The notes: a model not told the origin generated them from the sequence alone. A stretch of 35,710 nucleotides of DNA from an uncultured Sulfurovum sp. (GCA_913055205.1 CAJXJN010000019.1:1-35710), one strand, 5' to 3'. Shown: positions 8,642 through 18,077, counted from the first letter of the stretch. Numbers and translations: made by a program.

Positions 8642-9444
8642 TCAAAACATAAACGATCCTGTTTGGAAATTAGTCTCAACCCTGTTTCGCCCACTGTTTT
8701 TTGCCTTATACAATGCATCGTCAACACGTTTTATTGTCTCTCTAACCTCTTCATGTCCATAGTAGAATGTTATACCAATACTTATAGTGATATGCTGGAC
8801 CTGTTCAAAATATGCTCCCTCAACACGTTTTCTGATATGCTCTGCAATTGAGTTGATGATTTAACCTGCTCTGTAATGTTTCTTACTATTCCTTCAACCT
8901 CTTTTACTCTTCCCTCATCATCAAAAATGGGAAATTCAGTTACCTCAAGATAACGGATCGTACCATCTTTATGATGGACACTGATCTTATAAGGCGGCTG
9001 TGTTTTTCCGGCAATACTTTTTTGGGAATATCTTATTGCTTTTTTATTGATAAGATCATCAGTCAGATACTTAACGTGATGAATTAAAAACTCCTCTTTA
9101 CTGTATCCCAAAATATCGGTGATTGAATCACTTAAGTATGTAAAAACTCTATCTGTATCGTATGTATAAAAGAAATAGTTACCTTTAAGATTTTCAACAA
9201 GCCGCTCATACTTTTTTTCACTTATTTCAAGCTCTTTTTTAGCTCTTGTCTCTAGTGCTTTATATAAACCTTGCATCTCTTTAGATGAAACATCTAAAGC
9301 ATTTTCCAATAATTTACGATCATCATCGGCATCAATGTATGCTTGGTCTACAAGACTGATAAGTTTTTCAATTTGCTCTTGAGAGCACTTATCTTTTTGG
9401 TAGGCGATCTTTTTTAGCTGTCGTTTAAGTAAATGATGCATCAT
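8642..9444 (-). pseudogene. Decayed PAS-GGDEF diguanylate cyclase gene with internal deletion
   Basis: From the ATG at 9444 the frame reads a helical linker (LLKRQLKKIAYQKD, then a coiled coil) and an intact PAS domain ending IVRNITEQVK. Shortly after NITEQVK the frame runs into LRE-HILNRSSISL and stops at 8782. In another frame, from about 8870 down to the TGA at 8642-8644, the sequence is clearly the C-terminal third of a GGDEF domain: IAEHIRKRVEGAYF, ITISIGITFYYG, then VDDALYKAKNSGRNRVE. The middle of the GGDEF domain, with the substrate site and the GGDEF motif, is missing, and the two parts are out of frame. I therefore call a deletion pseudogene of a c-di-GMP synthase. Its start overlaps the end of the FIST remnant, suggesting the two were once translationally coupled. 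Confidence 0.82.
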
Positions 9445-10024
9445 CTTCCCAGATCAGAGTTAATGTCATTGTTTGATTATACAGATCACATGTTCCGGAC
9501 GGCAATGGTGATATAACCTGATGAAATTTTACCATCTGCTATGACCCAGTTTCTATAAAACGATCATCATCACCTGCAAGCCCACCGGTAACAACTATAT
9601 CTTTTGAAATGACTGAATCAATACCACTTGTAAGTTTTGAACCATTAACCATAAGACCATCTGAAAGTATGAATATCGCTTTAAGGTCATCACCTTTAAG
9701 TGTATTGGCAATATTTACACCTCTAGAGAAAGAGTCATCAGCATGAGATAAACTCTGAGTTGCTATTTTTACTCTTGTAGTATCAAACTGCATAACAACT
9801 ACCACAATACTCTCTTTTAAGAGTTCATCTTGAAGAATCTCTCCAGCAGTAGAAGCACCCATTATTTTTGAATTTGGAAAATGGGACAGTACTTCTTGTA
9901 TTGGTTTATCTACTATCTCTTTTTTAGATGTCCCAAAAACAATAACTAACGTATCATTTGAATCTAAAGTAGAATCAAGTGGCATGTTCCATGTCCCTTT
10001 ATAAGAATATATCATTAATTTCAT
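9425..10024 (-). pseudogene. Decayed FIST-domain sensor gene (frameshift plus internal deletion)
   Basis: The start is taken at ATG 10024 (MKLMIYSYKGTWN), after GGGGAG. An earlier ATG at 10057 is less likely. The frame reads a FIST_N domain (TLVIVFGTSKK, MGASTAGEIL, IFILSDGLMVNGS, VVTGGLAGDDDRF) and hits a TAG at 9539-9541. A one-base loss at about 9545-9550 explains this, because the neighbouring frame continues as VIADGKISSGYITIAV. A second frame change near 9500-9508 leads into SGTCDLYNQTMTLTLIWED, the very end of a FIST_C domain, with TAA at 9425-9427. Most of FIST_C is therefore missing. FIST domains sense small ligands, possibly amino acids, and are often next to signalling output genes, here the PAS-GGDEF remnant. 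Both genes look dead. Confidence 0.8.
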
Positions 10025-10251
10025 AGATCTCCCCAGATACAAGAATATTGTACTCATTCTAACATAAATTTTTCAAATCTCTAAAATTTAAATACATTTA
10101 ATAAAAATATAAATTGAAAGAAGAGGTAATCGATATAAAGCTATCTGTTTTTGATATTATACATATTCTATTAAACTACCTCTTACAACAGTAAACCCTT
10201 ATACTTGATCATTTTAAATAAGTGATAAAGTTTTAATATAGATAAATATGA

Positions 10252-10257
10252 TATAAT
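10252..10257 (+). promoter_or_regulatory. Probable -10 element (TATAAT) for the SPOR-trpE-aroE run
   Basis: A perfect TATAAT lies 33 bases before the start codon of the SPOR protein, in an A/T-rich 233-bp gap between divergent genes. No clear -35 is seen, as is usual for campylobacterial sigma-70 promoters. The rest of the gap (10058-10290) shows nothing further that I can name. Confidence 0.5.
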
Positions 10258-10290
10258 TAATTCAAAATAATACTCGGAGATTTCCCCCTT

Positions 10291-11073
10291 ATGAATGATC
10301 ACAATTTAGATGACCTTATCATCGACAACATCAAACCTGAAAACAGCAGAACAAAAAGTTTTTTAACTATTGTTGCACTGCTGATCGTTGTTTTAATTGT
10401 AGCAATAATCCTTACAAAAATCATCCTTAAAGACCCAAATGCAGAGCAACTTGCTTTTGAAGAAACTCATACTGAGATGATCAGTCCAGAACTTACGTTA
10501 CAGAGTGCTACTGAACCAAAACCCGTAAAAGAAGAGCCAAAACTTTCAAATATCATGGAAGCTGAACCCAAAGCACCTGTTCAAACAAAAGAAGTTATCA
10601 AAGAGAGTATCCAGACTCCTGAACAACCTGTAGCAAAAGCAAAAATCGAAAACAGCATAAAAAAAGCAGCCACGACTGAAGTTTCAGAAAAAAAAGAAGT
10701 ATTGGCCCCAAAAGAGTCTAAAAAAGAAATAATTAAAGAAAAGGCACCCAAAACAGCAAAACCTCTTCCAACTAAAATCATAGAAAAAGCCAAGAAAAAG
10801 CCAACAGAAAAATCTGTGAATACCCCAACAATTACAAAGCCTGTTGTAGCACAAGATTATTATATTCAGGTAGGATCATTTCAAAAAACACCTAGTACAC
10901 AATTCTTAAGCATTGTTAGAAACAGTGGTTTTAATTACAAGATCACATCTCCAACAGCAAATGGAACAAAGAAACTGCTTATCGGTCCATATAAAAACAG
11001 AACAGCTGCAGATATTGCTTTAGCAAGAGTTAAAGACCGTATCAACAAAAGTGCTTTTGTGATTAAAAAGTAG
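10291..11073 (+). CDS. Single-pass membrane protein with C-terminal SPOR domain
   Basis: The protein is 260 residues. A short cytoplasmic N-terminus is followed by one membrane helix (about 24-46, rich in Ile/Leu/Val), then a low-complexity linker of Lys, Pro, Glu and Ala, and a C-terminal SPOR domain from about 190 (YYIQVGSFQKTPS to the end). SPOR domains bind septal peptidoglycan lacking stem peptides, so a role in cell division or envelope remodelling is likely, with the domain in the periplasm. CGGAGA upstream supports the start. Its stop is two bases before the trpE start, so it is probably co-transcribed with trpE and aroE, although no functional link is evident. A second SPOR domain of similar sequence ends the lipoprotein at 33841-34728. 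Confidence 0.85.
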   Translation: MNDHNLDDLIIDNIKPENSRTKSFLTIVALLIVVLIVAIILTKIILKDPNAEQLAFEETHTEMISPELTLQSATEPKPVKEEPKLSNIMEAEPKAPVQTKEVIKESIQTPEQPVAKAKIENSIKKAATTEVSEKKEVLAPKESKKEIIKEKAPKTAKPLPTKIIEKAKKKPTEKSVNTPTITKPVVAQDYYIQVGSFQKTPSTQFLSIVRNSGFNYKITSPTANGTKKLLIGPYKNRTAADIALARVKDRINKSAFVIKK

Positions 11074-11075
11074 AT

Positions 11076-12485
11076 ATGATGCATAAAACAATTCTTTTTG
11101 ACCAACTTACACCTGTTGCCCTCTATGGGAAGATCAAAGATATTTTTCCAAATGAGATCACCATGCTTTTTGAAAGTGTCGTCAATACCAGTGACGGGAA
11201 CTTCTCATTCATTACCATAGGGGCACAGGAACGTCTCATTTATAAAGACAAGACCACCACATATATAGATCAGACCGGTACCGAAAAAATACTGGATGAA
11301 AACCCCTTTAGTTTTTTAAAGACCTATTATGCTTCCCTGGACAAAGCTGCCTATAAAGAAAAAGCATTGGAAGTCGGCTTCTCTTTTGTTGATGGCTTCA
11401 TAGGTTTCATCGCTTATGATATGGTAAAAGTATTTGAACCTGTGCTTGAAGAGAGTATGGACCACCTGCTTGACCCGCTGAATACTCCGGATCTGGACCT
11501 GGTACGTCCAAAGATCATCATTGCCTACTCACATAAAAGTGCAAAACTTACACTGATCCTAAATGACAGCTCTATGCAGAAGGAGCTTAAAAGCATAGAG
11601 GACATTCTACACAATACCTGTACCCCGATGCCGCTAAAAGCTGTAGAATTGGAGGGTGAAGGAAGTTTCAGTATCGATGAAGAACGTTTTAAAACTCTTG
11701 TGAATGAGTCTAAAGAGAGTATACGTTCCGGTGATATCTTTCAGATACTTCTCTCAAACAGATATACACAAAAGGGAAAGATAGATCCTCTGAGTTTCTA
11801 TAGAGTACTGCGTTCCAAAAATCCTTCTCCCTATCTTTTCCTGCTTGACTATGAGGATTTCTCCATCTGCGGTTCTTCTCCGGAAGTCATGGTAAGATTA
11901 ACAGAAGGCGAGATACTTCTGCGTCCTATTGCAGGTACAAGAAAACGGGGGAAGAATGCCAAAAGAGATAAAGAGCTCGAGCTTGAAATGCTCAATGATC
12001 CCAAAGAGTGTGCAGAACACCTGATGCTTATCGATCTTGGGCGTAATGATGTAGGCCGGGTAGCACAGACAGGCACGGTCAAAGTAACCGATATGATGCG
12101 TGTTGAAAAATACTCTCATGTGATGCATATGGTCTCTGATGTGGAAGCACAGATACTGGAAGACAAAGATATGTTCGATCTTTTTGCTGCCACATTCACA
12201 GCCGGGACCATGACCGGTGCACCCAAGATCAAAGCGATGGAACTCATCGCCCAATTCGAAGGACTTAAGCGCGGTTTCTACTCCGGATCTGTGGGATATT
12301 TCTCTTTTAACGGCAATATGGACTCTGCCATAGCCATACGTACATCACTTATCAAACCCGACAGTATCACTCTGCAGGCAGGTGCCGGAGTGGTTGCTGA
12401 CTCTATTCCTGAACTGGAGTACCTTGAAGTAAAAAATAAACTTGGTGCTCTGCTCTCCACCCTTAAAGAAATGGAAACACTTTAA
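11076..12485 (+). CDS. trpE: Anthranilate synthase component I
   Basis: TrpE converts chorismate plus ammonia (from the TrpG partner) to anthranilate, the first committed step to tryptophan. The protein is 469 residues, standard for the family, with the N-terminal regulatory region and C-terminal chorismate-binding domain. MLFESVVNTSDG carries the ES motif that binds feedback tryptophan, favouring TrpE over PabB. The chorismate domain shows RPIAGTRKRG, DLGRNDVGRVAQTGTV, VEKYSHVMHMVSDV and the signature TFTAGTMTGAPKIKAMELI. Two ATGs in a row (11076 and 11079) make the exact start uncertain. No trpG follows; the next gene, three bases on, is aroE, which acts two steps before chorismate. The coupling to a SPOR gene upstream is unexpected. 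Confidence 0.93.
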   Translation: MMHKTILFDQLTPVALYGKIKDIFPNEITMLFESVVNTSDGNFSFITIGAQERLIYKDKTTTYIDQTGTEKILDENPFSFLKTYYASLDKAAYKEKALEVGFSFVDGFIGFIAYDMVKVFEPVLEESMDHLLDPLNTPDLDLVRPKIIIAYSHKSAKLTLILNDSSMQKELKSIEDILHNTCTPMPLKAVELEGEGSFSIDEERFKTLVNESKESIRSGDIFQILLSNRYTQKGKIDPLSFYRVLRSKNPSPYLFLLDYEDFSICGSSPEVMVRLTEGEILLRPIAGTRKRGKNAKRDKELELEMLNDPKECAEHLMLIDLGRNDVGRVAQTGTVKVTDMMRVEKYSHVMHMVSDVEAQILEDKDMFDLFAATFTAGTMTGAPKIKAMELIAQFEGLKRGFYSGSVGYFSFNGNMDSAIAIRTSLIKPDSITLQAGAGVVADSIPELEYLEVKNKLGALLSTLKEMETL

Positions 12486-12488
12486 AAG

Positions 12489-13286
12489 ATGGCAAAAGAA
12501 CTATTTGCTATCTTCGGAAACCCTGTCTCCCATTCCAAATCACCTCTTATGCATAATCTCTCTTTTCAAAGCTTGGATTATGATGCATGTTATACCCGTT
12601 ATTTGTTAGAAGAGGGAGAAAAGCTCAAAGAGACTTTTTTTAAGTTAGGGCTTAAAGGCATCAACATTACAGTACCACATAAAGAACATGCTTACAATGC
12701 CTGTGATGTACTTGACCCATTTGCCAAAAAAGTGGGTGCAGTCAATACCATTGTTGAAAAAGAGGGAAAACTCTATGGGTACAATACCGATGCACCAGGG
12801 TTTCTAAAAGCCATCTCTGAGTTTAAAGGGTCTAAAACCATACTCTTCTTAGGTGCGGGAGGTACCGCTCAGTCTACAAGCAGCATCTTGCGTGATGCGG
12901 GATATGAAGTAACTATTCTGAACCGAAGCGAAGGAAGACTTGAACGCTATATTAAAGAGGGATTTCAAACCTACACTTTTGAGGATTTTATTCCACAGTC
13001 ATATGACTTAGTCATCAATATGACATCTGCAGGTCTTGAAGATGACTCTCTCCCTGCTCCGGAAGAGATACTTGAACATGTGATTCCCCAGGCCAAAGCC
13101 TGTGTCGATGTGATCTATGGAAAAGAGACACCTTTTTTAAGACTGGCGAAGTCCTATGATAAACAAACCAAAGACGGGTCTGATATGCTGCTCTATCAGG
13201 GGATCATTGCTTTTGAATATTTTACAGATCACCGATTCACTTTTGATGAGATCAAATATCATATGCAAAAAACTTTCACACTATGA
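12489..13286 (+). CDS. aroE: Shikimate dehydrogenase
   Basis: AroE reduces 3-dehydroshikimate to shikimate with NADPH in the aromatic amino-acid pathway. The protein is 265 residues, a typical length. The shikimate-binding segment GNPVSHSKSPLMHN is at 11-24, and the catalytic lysine lies in NITVPHKE. The cofactor loop is FLGAGGTAQS, and NRSEGR provides the NADP-selective basic patch. INMTSAG and the C-terminal QGIIAFEYFT are also diagnostic. It starts three bases after trpE and overlaps the next cytochrome gene by four bases (ATGA), so it is translated from the same message. Confidence 0.95.
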   Translation: MAKELFAIFGNPVSHSKSPLMHNLSFQSLDYDACYTRYLLEEGEKLKETFFKLGLKGINITVPHKEHAYNACDVLDPFAKKVGAVNTIVEKEGKLYGYNTDAPGFLKAISEFKGSKTILFLGAGGTAQSTSSILRDAGYEVTILNRSEGRLERYIKEGFQTYTFEDFIPQSYDLVINMTSAGLEDDSLPAPEEILEHVIPQAKACVDVIYGKETPFLRLAKSYDKQTKDGSDMLLYQGIIAFEYFTDHRFTFDEIKYHMQKTFTL

Positions 13287-14620
13287 AAAAGGTTTTAACT
13301 CTCTTTATTGTCTTTCTGCTTCTTCTTTCCCTTCTCATCTGGTTCAGCTTACCCAAAATCACTTCCTACTACACACAACTTACAAAAACACGTGTGGGGC
13401 TGAACCTTGATCTGCAGCCGGAAGCACAAAAAAAGGCCCGCTTTGTCGGCTCCCAAAAGTGCAAAAAATGTCATGAAGAGAACTACCATGACTGGAAAGG
13501 CTCTATGCACTCCAAAATGATCCAAAATATCAAAGCCGACTCCTCTGTTGTCGTAGCAGACTTTTCAAAACTCCCTGATGATGCCGACTTTACACTGGCA
13601 GAGGCTGTTTACACCATAGGAAGCAAGTTTAAACAACGCTATATGATACCTGCCACCATCAACGGAAAAGAGGATTTTAGGCTTGGAAATTATCAGTGGA
13701 ATTCCCAAACCGAAAAATGGCAGCACTTCAAACCCTATAAATACTGGTATAAAGACTCTTACCCTCATGATAACAAAGAATTTCCGACATCGAACACCTG
13801 TGACGGTTGCCACTTTACAGGATTTATGTCTACCGGAGAACGTGTTGAACCGGCCATTGCCTGTGAAAGTTGTCATGGTCCGGGAAGTGAACATTCCAAA
13901 GATCCGGACAACCCTGTTTTCAAAGCAAGTCTTTCTGATCCGATACGTACGAACGAAGTCTGCTTTCAGTGTCATATGAGAAATCGGGATAAACGTATCG
14001 AAACACAGAACCTCAATGCAAAAAAGATGTGGATGAATGCAAAAGATTATCCTGACGGATATGAACCGGGCAAACCGCTTATCAGCTATAAACTTCCGGC
14101 ACCTTTCGCATTGGGGAAAGAGACAAAAGAGTTTTGGGCGAACGGGGCGGCAAAGAAGAACAGAACACAGGGGAATGAATATATCCACGACCGCATGTAT
14201 AAGCACGGTATTACCTGTATTAATTGTCATGATCCGCATAAACTGACCAATACTGCCCAAAAACCTGAAGGCAATGATGCCTGTATAAAATGTCACTCCT
14301 TTAGTTCCATTATCGGTCCGCATCAGGATACACTTGAGCAGCATACACATCATAAAGCAGAGTCGAAAGGTTCCCTGTGTACAGAATGTCATATGCCCAA
14401 AACAGCAAAACATACAGGGAAATCACCTCTTACAGTACGTTCACATCTTTTTGATTTCACTTATCCTGCACAAACTAAAGCCTATGGAATGCCACCGGAA
14501 ACAAATGCCTGCTATGCATGCCATAAAGATAAAAGCCTGGATGATCTGCAGGACAATCTCAAAGAATGGGGAAAACTGGAATGGGAGAAACTCGAACTCC
14601 CTCCGATAGGATTTAAATAG
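13283..14620 (+). CDS. Membrane-anchored eight-haem cytochrome c (c554-like)
   Basis: The protein is 445 residues. A hydrophobic N-terminal segment (about 3-23) acts as signal anchor and places the rest in the periplasm. Eight CxxCH sites start at Cys60, 173, 194, 227, 312, 334, 366 and 410. FVGSQKCKKCHEENYHDWKG near the front and CESCHGPGSEH in the middle are typical of the cytochrome c554 / doubled-CxxCH group. It is probably an electron carrier or reductase subunit in anaerobic respiration or sulfur/nitrogen metabolism; the substrate is unknown. It overlaps aroE by four bases. A response regulator and histidine kinase follow after a promoter, which could place it under redox or electron-acceptor control, but no operator was seen. 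Confidence 0.85.
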   Translation: MKKVLTLFIVFLLLLSLLIWFSLPKITSYYTQLTKTRVGLNLDLQPEAQKKARFVGSQKCKKCHEENYHDWKGSMHSKMIQNIKADSSVVVADFSKLPDDADFTLAEAVYTIGSKFKQRYMIPATINGKEDFRLGNYQWNSQTEKWQHFKPYKYWYKDSYPHDNKEFPTSNTCDGCHFTGFMSTGERVEPAIACESCHGPGSEHSKDPDNPVFKASLSDPIRTNEVCFQCHMRNRDKRIETQNLNAKKMWMNAKDYPDGYEPGKPLISYKLPAPFALGKETKEFWANGAAKKNRTQGNEYIHDRMYKHGITCINCHDPHKLTNTAQKPEGNDACIKCHSFSSIIGPHQDTLEQHTHHKAESKGSLCTECHMPKTAKHTGKSPLTVRSHLFDFTYPAQTKAYGMPPETNACYACHKDKSLDDLQDNLKEWGKLEWEKLELPPIGFK

Positions 14621-14624
14621 CTAT

Positions 14625-14655
14625 TTGACTTTAATTAACCTTTGGCTAGTATAAT
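14625..14655 (+). promoter_or_regulatory. Sigma-70-like promoter for the two-component operon
   Basis: TTGACT (14625-14630) and TATAAT (14650-14655) are 19 bases apart, slightly wider than optimal. The start codon follows 23 bases later with AAGGAG as ribosome-binding site. The extended -10 context is TAGTATAAT. The promoter begins just five bases after the cytochrome stop codon. Confidence 0.55.
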
Positions 14656-14677
14656 TAAATAAAAAGGAGTCTACATC

Positions 14678-15331
14678 ATGATCAATATCCTTATGATAGA
14701 AGATGATCCGGAGTTTGCAGAACTTTTAAGTGAATATCTTTCACAATTCGATATTAAAATAACGAACTTTGAAGACCCTTACCTGGGACTGAGTGCCGGT
14801 GTAAAAAAATATGATCTGATGATACTAGACCTTACCCTGCCCGGTATGGATGGATTGGAGGTGTGTGAGGAAGTCGTACGAAAATATGATATCCCTGTGA
14901 TCATTTCCTCGGCAAGAAGCGATATTAATGACAAAGTACAAAGCTTTGAACTGGGAGCATACGACTATCTTCCCAAACCTTATGATCCAAAAGAAATGTA
15001 TGCACGTATTATGGCGATTTTAAACCGGGTCAACAAAACACAAGGCAGTCAAAGCACACTGCCGAAAAGTGATTTTGAGATCAAAGGTGATACCATTTAT
15101 TTTAAAGGCAAGGCACTTTCACTTACCCCTGCAGAATTTGAAGTACTTTCCTTGCTTGTAAAACATCAGGGCATCACCCAATCCCGGGAACAGATCATTA
15201 ACACTTCAGGTACGATGAGTATTGATTCCCAAGGGAAAAGTCTTGATGTGATCATCTCCAAGATACGTACAAAGATCGGAGACAATAAGCGAATACAAGC
15301 CGTACGCGGTATAGGGTATAAACTTGTTTAA
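14678..15331 (+). CDS. OmpR-family response regulator
   Basis: The protein is 217 residues. An N-terminal receiver domain has the acidic pocket IEDD (8-10) and phosphoacceptor Asp51 in LMILDLTLPGMDG, with Lys in LPKPYDP. A C-terminal winged-helix DNA-binding domain follows (about 125-217; LTPAEFEVLSLLV, then SLDVIISKIRTKIGD and RGIGYKLV). It should bind promoters when phosphorylated by the kinase encoded next, with which it overlaps by eight bases. The architecture is that of campylobacterial regulators such as ArsR of Helicobacter, but I cannot assign an ortholog. Strong AAGGAG supports the start. Confidence 0.92.
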   Translation: MINILMIEDDPEFAELLSEYLSQFDIKITNFEDPYLGLSAGVKKYDLMILDLTLPGMDGLEVCEEVVRKYDIPVIISSARSDINDKVQSFELGAYDYLPKPYDPKEMYARIMAILNRVNKTQGSQSTLPKSDFEIKGDTIYFKGKALSLTPAEFEVLSLLVKHQGITQSREQIINTSGTMSIDSQGKSLDVIISKIRTKIGDNKRIQAVRGIGYKLV

Positions 15332-16520
15332 AGGCTTCAGCTCATTACGAAGCAAGATCAATCTTGTTTTTTCGATCACCCTGTTGCTTCTTGCTATTCT
15401 TTTCGTAGGATCGATCAAATATGACCATGCCAAATTTGAAGAGCGCAATGAAGCACAGGAGAGAGCAATTTCGCATTATCTTTATAACTATTATCTCAAA
15501 ACAGGCAAGATAGACGAAGCATATCTTGAATCCCAGAATGTCTCTCTTATTAAAGACAAGGGACAGATAATACAGATAGAACGCTCTTTTAAAGAAAAAG
15601 GGAAATACAAACGTTATGCCGTCGATACCTATCGTCTGCAACGTATCATCCTTATCAATAATGATCGATTTAAACTTTTTTTAGAGAACAAGAACAGACC
15701 TAAATACCCCATTAAACGTATTGCTATTTTTTCTATAGTATTCCTTTTGATCATTTCACTCTATCTATGGATAGTCAAAAGTCTTAAACCCCTCTCCGTA
15801 CTTAAAAAGAAGATCAAAACATTTTCGGAAGGGAATCTCGACATACAATGCACCAGTGATAAAAATGATGAAATAGCGGAAGTTGCCAATGAGTTCGACC
15901 ATGCTGTAACTATGATACGGGAACTTCTGCAGTCACGCCAGCTCTTCTTGCGTGCTATCATGCATGAACTTAAAACACCTATTGCAAAAGGCCGGCTCAT
16001 GAGTGAAATGCTTCCCGATGAAAAGAACAAAGCACGTATGCACAGTATTTTTGAACGTTTGAACCTGCTCATTGATGAATTTGCCAAAATAGAAAAGATC
16101 ACTTCCAAGAATTTCAAACTTAATATAAAACCTTATAAAATGAGTGATCTTCTCGAAGCAAGTATAGATATGTTGATGGTAGAGAACCCTGCGCGGCTTA
16201 TCACAGTAAAGATAAAAAAAGACTATATAGTCAAAGCAGACTTTGAACTCTTTACCCTGGTCATCAAAAACCTGCTCGATAATGCGATCAAATACAGTAC
16301 GAATAAACATGTAACTGTGATCATCAATGAAAATAGAATAGAGGTCATTAACAAAGCAAAAGCCCTGAAAGAACCTTTGGAAAACTACTTTAAACCATTC
16401 CATTCCTCAAAAAGCGGCTTAGGTTTGGGGATATATATTGTCAAAAGTATTTTGGATATTCATCATATGACACTGAAATATCGACATGAAGAGGGTGAAA
16501 ATATCTTTATTGTAGAGTAA
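15324..16520 (+). CDS. Membrane sensor histidine kinase
   Basis: The protein is 398 residues. Two membrane helices (about 12-30 and 131-150) enclose a periplasmic sensor of about 100 residues of unknown ligand. HAMP-like sequence follows (LKPLSVLKKKIKTFSEGNLD), then the dimerisation segment with phosphoacceptor His in AIMHELKTPIAKGRLMSE and an HATPase domain (LLDNAIKYS, then GLGLGIYIVKSIL). It autophosphorylates and controls the regulator encoded just before. The start is TTG at 15324, inside the end of the regulator gene, consistent with translational coupling. ArsS-like by order and length, but the specific stimulus cannot be inferred. Confidence 0.9.
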   Translation: MFKGFSSLRSKINLVFSITLLLLAILFVGSIKYDHAKFEERNEAQERAISHYLYNYYLKTGKIDEAYLESQNVSLIKDKGQIIQIERSFKEKGKYKRYAVDTYRLQRIILINNDRFKLFLENKNRPKYPIKRIAIFSIVFLLIISLYLWIVKSLKPLSVLKKKIKTFSEGNLDIQCTSDKNDEIAEVANEFDHAVTMIRELLQSRQLFLRAIMHELKTPIAKGRLMSEMLPDEKNKARMHSIFERLNLLIDEFAKIEKITSKNFKLNIKPYKMSDLLEASIDMLMVENPARLITVKIKKDYIVKADFELFTLVIKNLLDNAIKYSTNKHVTVIINENRIEVINKAKALKEPLENYFKPFHSSKSGLGLGIYIVKSILDIHHMTLKYRHEEGENIFIVE

Positions 16521-16528
16521 ATCCGGAT

Positions 16529-16551
16529 CCGCTGAATTCAATGATCAGCGG
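16529..16551. terminator. Hairpin between convergent kinase and DAHP synthase genes
   Basis: CCGCTGA (16529-16535) pairs exactly with TCAGCGG (16545-16551) over a 9-base loop, in the 71-bp gap between two convergent genes. No T-run follows on either strand, so termination would be inefficient or factor-dependent. Confidence 0.35.
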
Positions 16552-16591
16552 AAAGGACAATGATAGAGAGACAGAAGAAAATATGTATCTC

Positions 16592-17941
16592 TTACTTGTC
16601 TGAATCCGTTATCGTATCAGAAAGCATGAATGCAAGTTCCAATGCCTGTGAAGCATTCAGTCTTGGATCACATTGTGTATGATAACGGCTTGCAAGTCCT
16701 TCATCCGTGATGGCACAGGATGTACTACCCGTACACTCTGTTACATCATTACCTGTCATTTCAAGATGTATGCCGGCAGCAACAGTACCCATCTCTTTAT
16801 GAATAGCAAAGAACTGTTCCACTTCTGAGAGGATATTGTCAAAATCTCTTGTTTTGAAGCCTGTGGAACTCTTCTCTACATTTCCATGCATAGGATCACA
16901 GGACCAAACCACATTTTTCCCCTCATCTCTTACACGCTTAAGAAGCTTAGGGAAATATTCACCTATTTTACTTGCACCCATACGAACGATCAGATTGAGC
17001 CTTCCTTCTTCATTGTCCGGGTTAAGGGCATCAATAAGTTCAATAAGCTCATCTTCTTCCATACTTGGCCCTACTTTACAGCCAATAGGGTTCTGTATCC
17101 CTCTGAAATATTCAATATGGGCTTCCTTGAGATCTCTTGTTCTGTCCCCTATCCATAACATGTGCGCTGAACAGTCATACCATTCACCTGTTTCGGTATC
17201 TTTCCTTGTCAATGCTTCTTCATAGTTCAAAAGCAGTGCTTCATGTGAAGTATAAAGTGTTGTCTGATGAAGTTGAGGCATAGTGTCACTGTTCAGTCCG
17301 CATGCTGCCATAAAATTCATCGCATGGTCTATTTTATCACTCAACTCATCATATCGTTTACCCAGCGGATTGTCTTTAATAAAGTCAAGATTCCACTGGT
17401 GTACTTTGTTGAGATCAGCTAAACCGCCTCTTGAAAATGCACGCAAGAGGTTAAGTGTTGCTGCCGATTTGTTATACGCTTTGATCATATTATCAGGGTT
17501 GGGTACTCTGGCCTCCTCGGTAAATTCAATACCGTTGATAATATCACCGCGGTAACTTGGCAGTTTCACTCCCTCTACTTCTTCAAAGTCCGAAGATCTC
17601 GGCTTGGCGAACTGTCCTGCAATACGTCCTACTTTAACCACTGGCTTACCGGTTGAATACATCAACACCATATTCATTTGAAGCATAAGTTTAAAAAGGT
17701 TCTTTATGCTCTGCGCATTAAAGTCGGAAAAGCTTTCTGCACAGTCTCCTCCTTGAAGTAAAAATGCTTCACCTCGTCCGGCTTTGGCTAATTTCTCTTT
17801 GAGTCTTCTTGCCTCACCGGCAAAAATAAGTGGGGGGTAGGAACTCAATTCTTCTTCTACTTTTTTAAGCTGCTCTTCATCTTGATATGTTGGTTGTTGC
17901 TTTATAGGAAAATTTCTCCAGCTACTTGGTGTCCAACTCAT
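16592..17941 (-). CDS. aroG: Class II 3-deoxy-7-phosphoheptulonate (DAHP) synthase
   Basis: The enzyme condenses phosphoenolpyruvate and erythrose 4-phosphate, opening the shikimate pathway used by aroE and trpE nearby. The protein is 449 residues, normal for the plant/actinobacterial class II type that campylobacteria also use. Marks include [11 protein letters not shown] with the metal-ligand Cys, [53 protein letters not shown] and [15 protein letters not shown] minus-strand TATAAT (17991-17996) and AAGGAT just before the ATG support the start at 17941. It is a single gene, opposite in strand to the two-component pair. The gene symbol follows common annotation of this class and is not specific. 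Confidence 0.94.
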   Translation of the reverse strand: MSWTPSSWRNFPIKQQPTYQDEEQLKKVEEELSSYPPLIFAGEARRLKEKLAKAGRGEAFLLQGGDCAESFSDFNAQSIKNLFKLMLQMNMVLMYSTGKPVVKVGRIAGQFAKPRSSDFEEVEGVKLPSYRGDIINGIEFTEEARVPNPDNMIKAYNKSAATLNLLRAFSRGGLADLNKVHQWNLDFIKDNPLGKRYDELSDKIDHAMNFMAACGLNSDTMPQLHQTTLYTSHEALLLNYEEALTRKDTETGEWYDCSAHMLWIGDRTRDLKEAHIEYFRGIQNPIGCKVGPSMEEDELIELIDALNPDNEEGRLNLIVRMGASKIGEYFPKLLKRVRDEGKNVVWSCDPMHGNVEKSSTGFKTRDFDNILSEVEQFFAIHKEMGTVAAGIHLEMTGNDVTECTGSTSCAITDEGLASRYHTQCDPRLNASQALELAFMLSDTITDSDK

Positions 17942-17990
17942 AGGTTATCCTTCTAGGGGCTATTTCTGATCGCCCAAAATTAATTGGATG

Positions 17991-17996
17991 ATTATA
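17991..17996 (-). promoter_or_regulatory. Probable -10 element for the DAHP synthase gene
   Basis: TATAAT reads on the minus strand 50 bases before the aroG start, with AAGGAT as ribosome-binding site downstream. The DnaA-box-like cluster lies immediately upstream of this promoter (18046-18182). Confidence 0.5.
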
Positions 17997-18077
17997 GCTT
18001 AAAAAATATGAAAAATGACTATGATTTGGAAAAAAGGTTTATTTTTGTGGATAATTTTTATCTTTTAATAGAAAGAT

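Noticed and set aside
8663-8851. Plus-strand 62-residue open frame after the RND gene
   Set aside because: It lies antisense to the surviving C-terminal GGDEF segment of the decayed gene.
13565-14413. 282-residue minus-strand open frame opposite the eight-haem cytochrome
   Set aside because: It is a shadow: Cys/Phe-rich antisense of CxxCH-coding DNA, with no family resemblance, while the plus strand has eight haem motifs.
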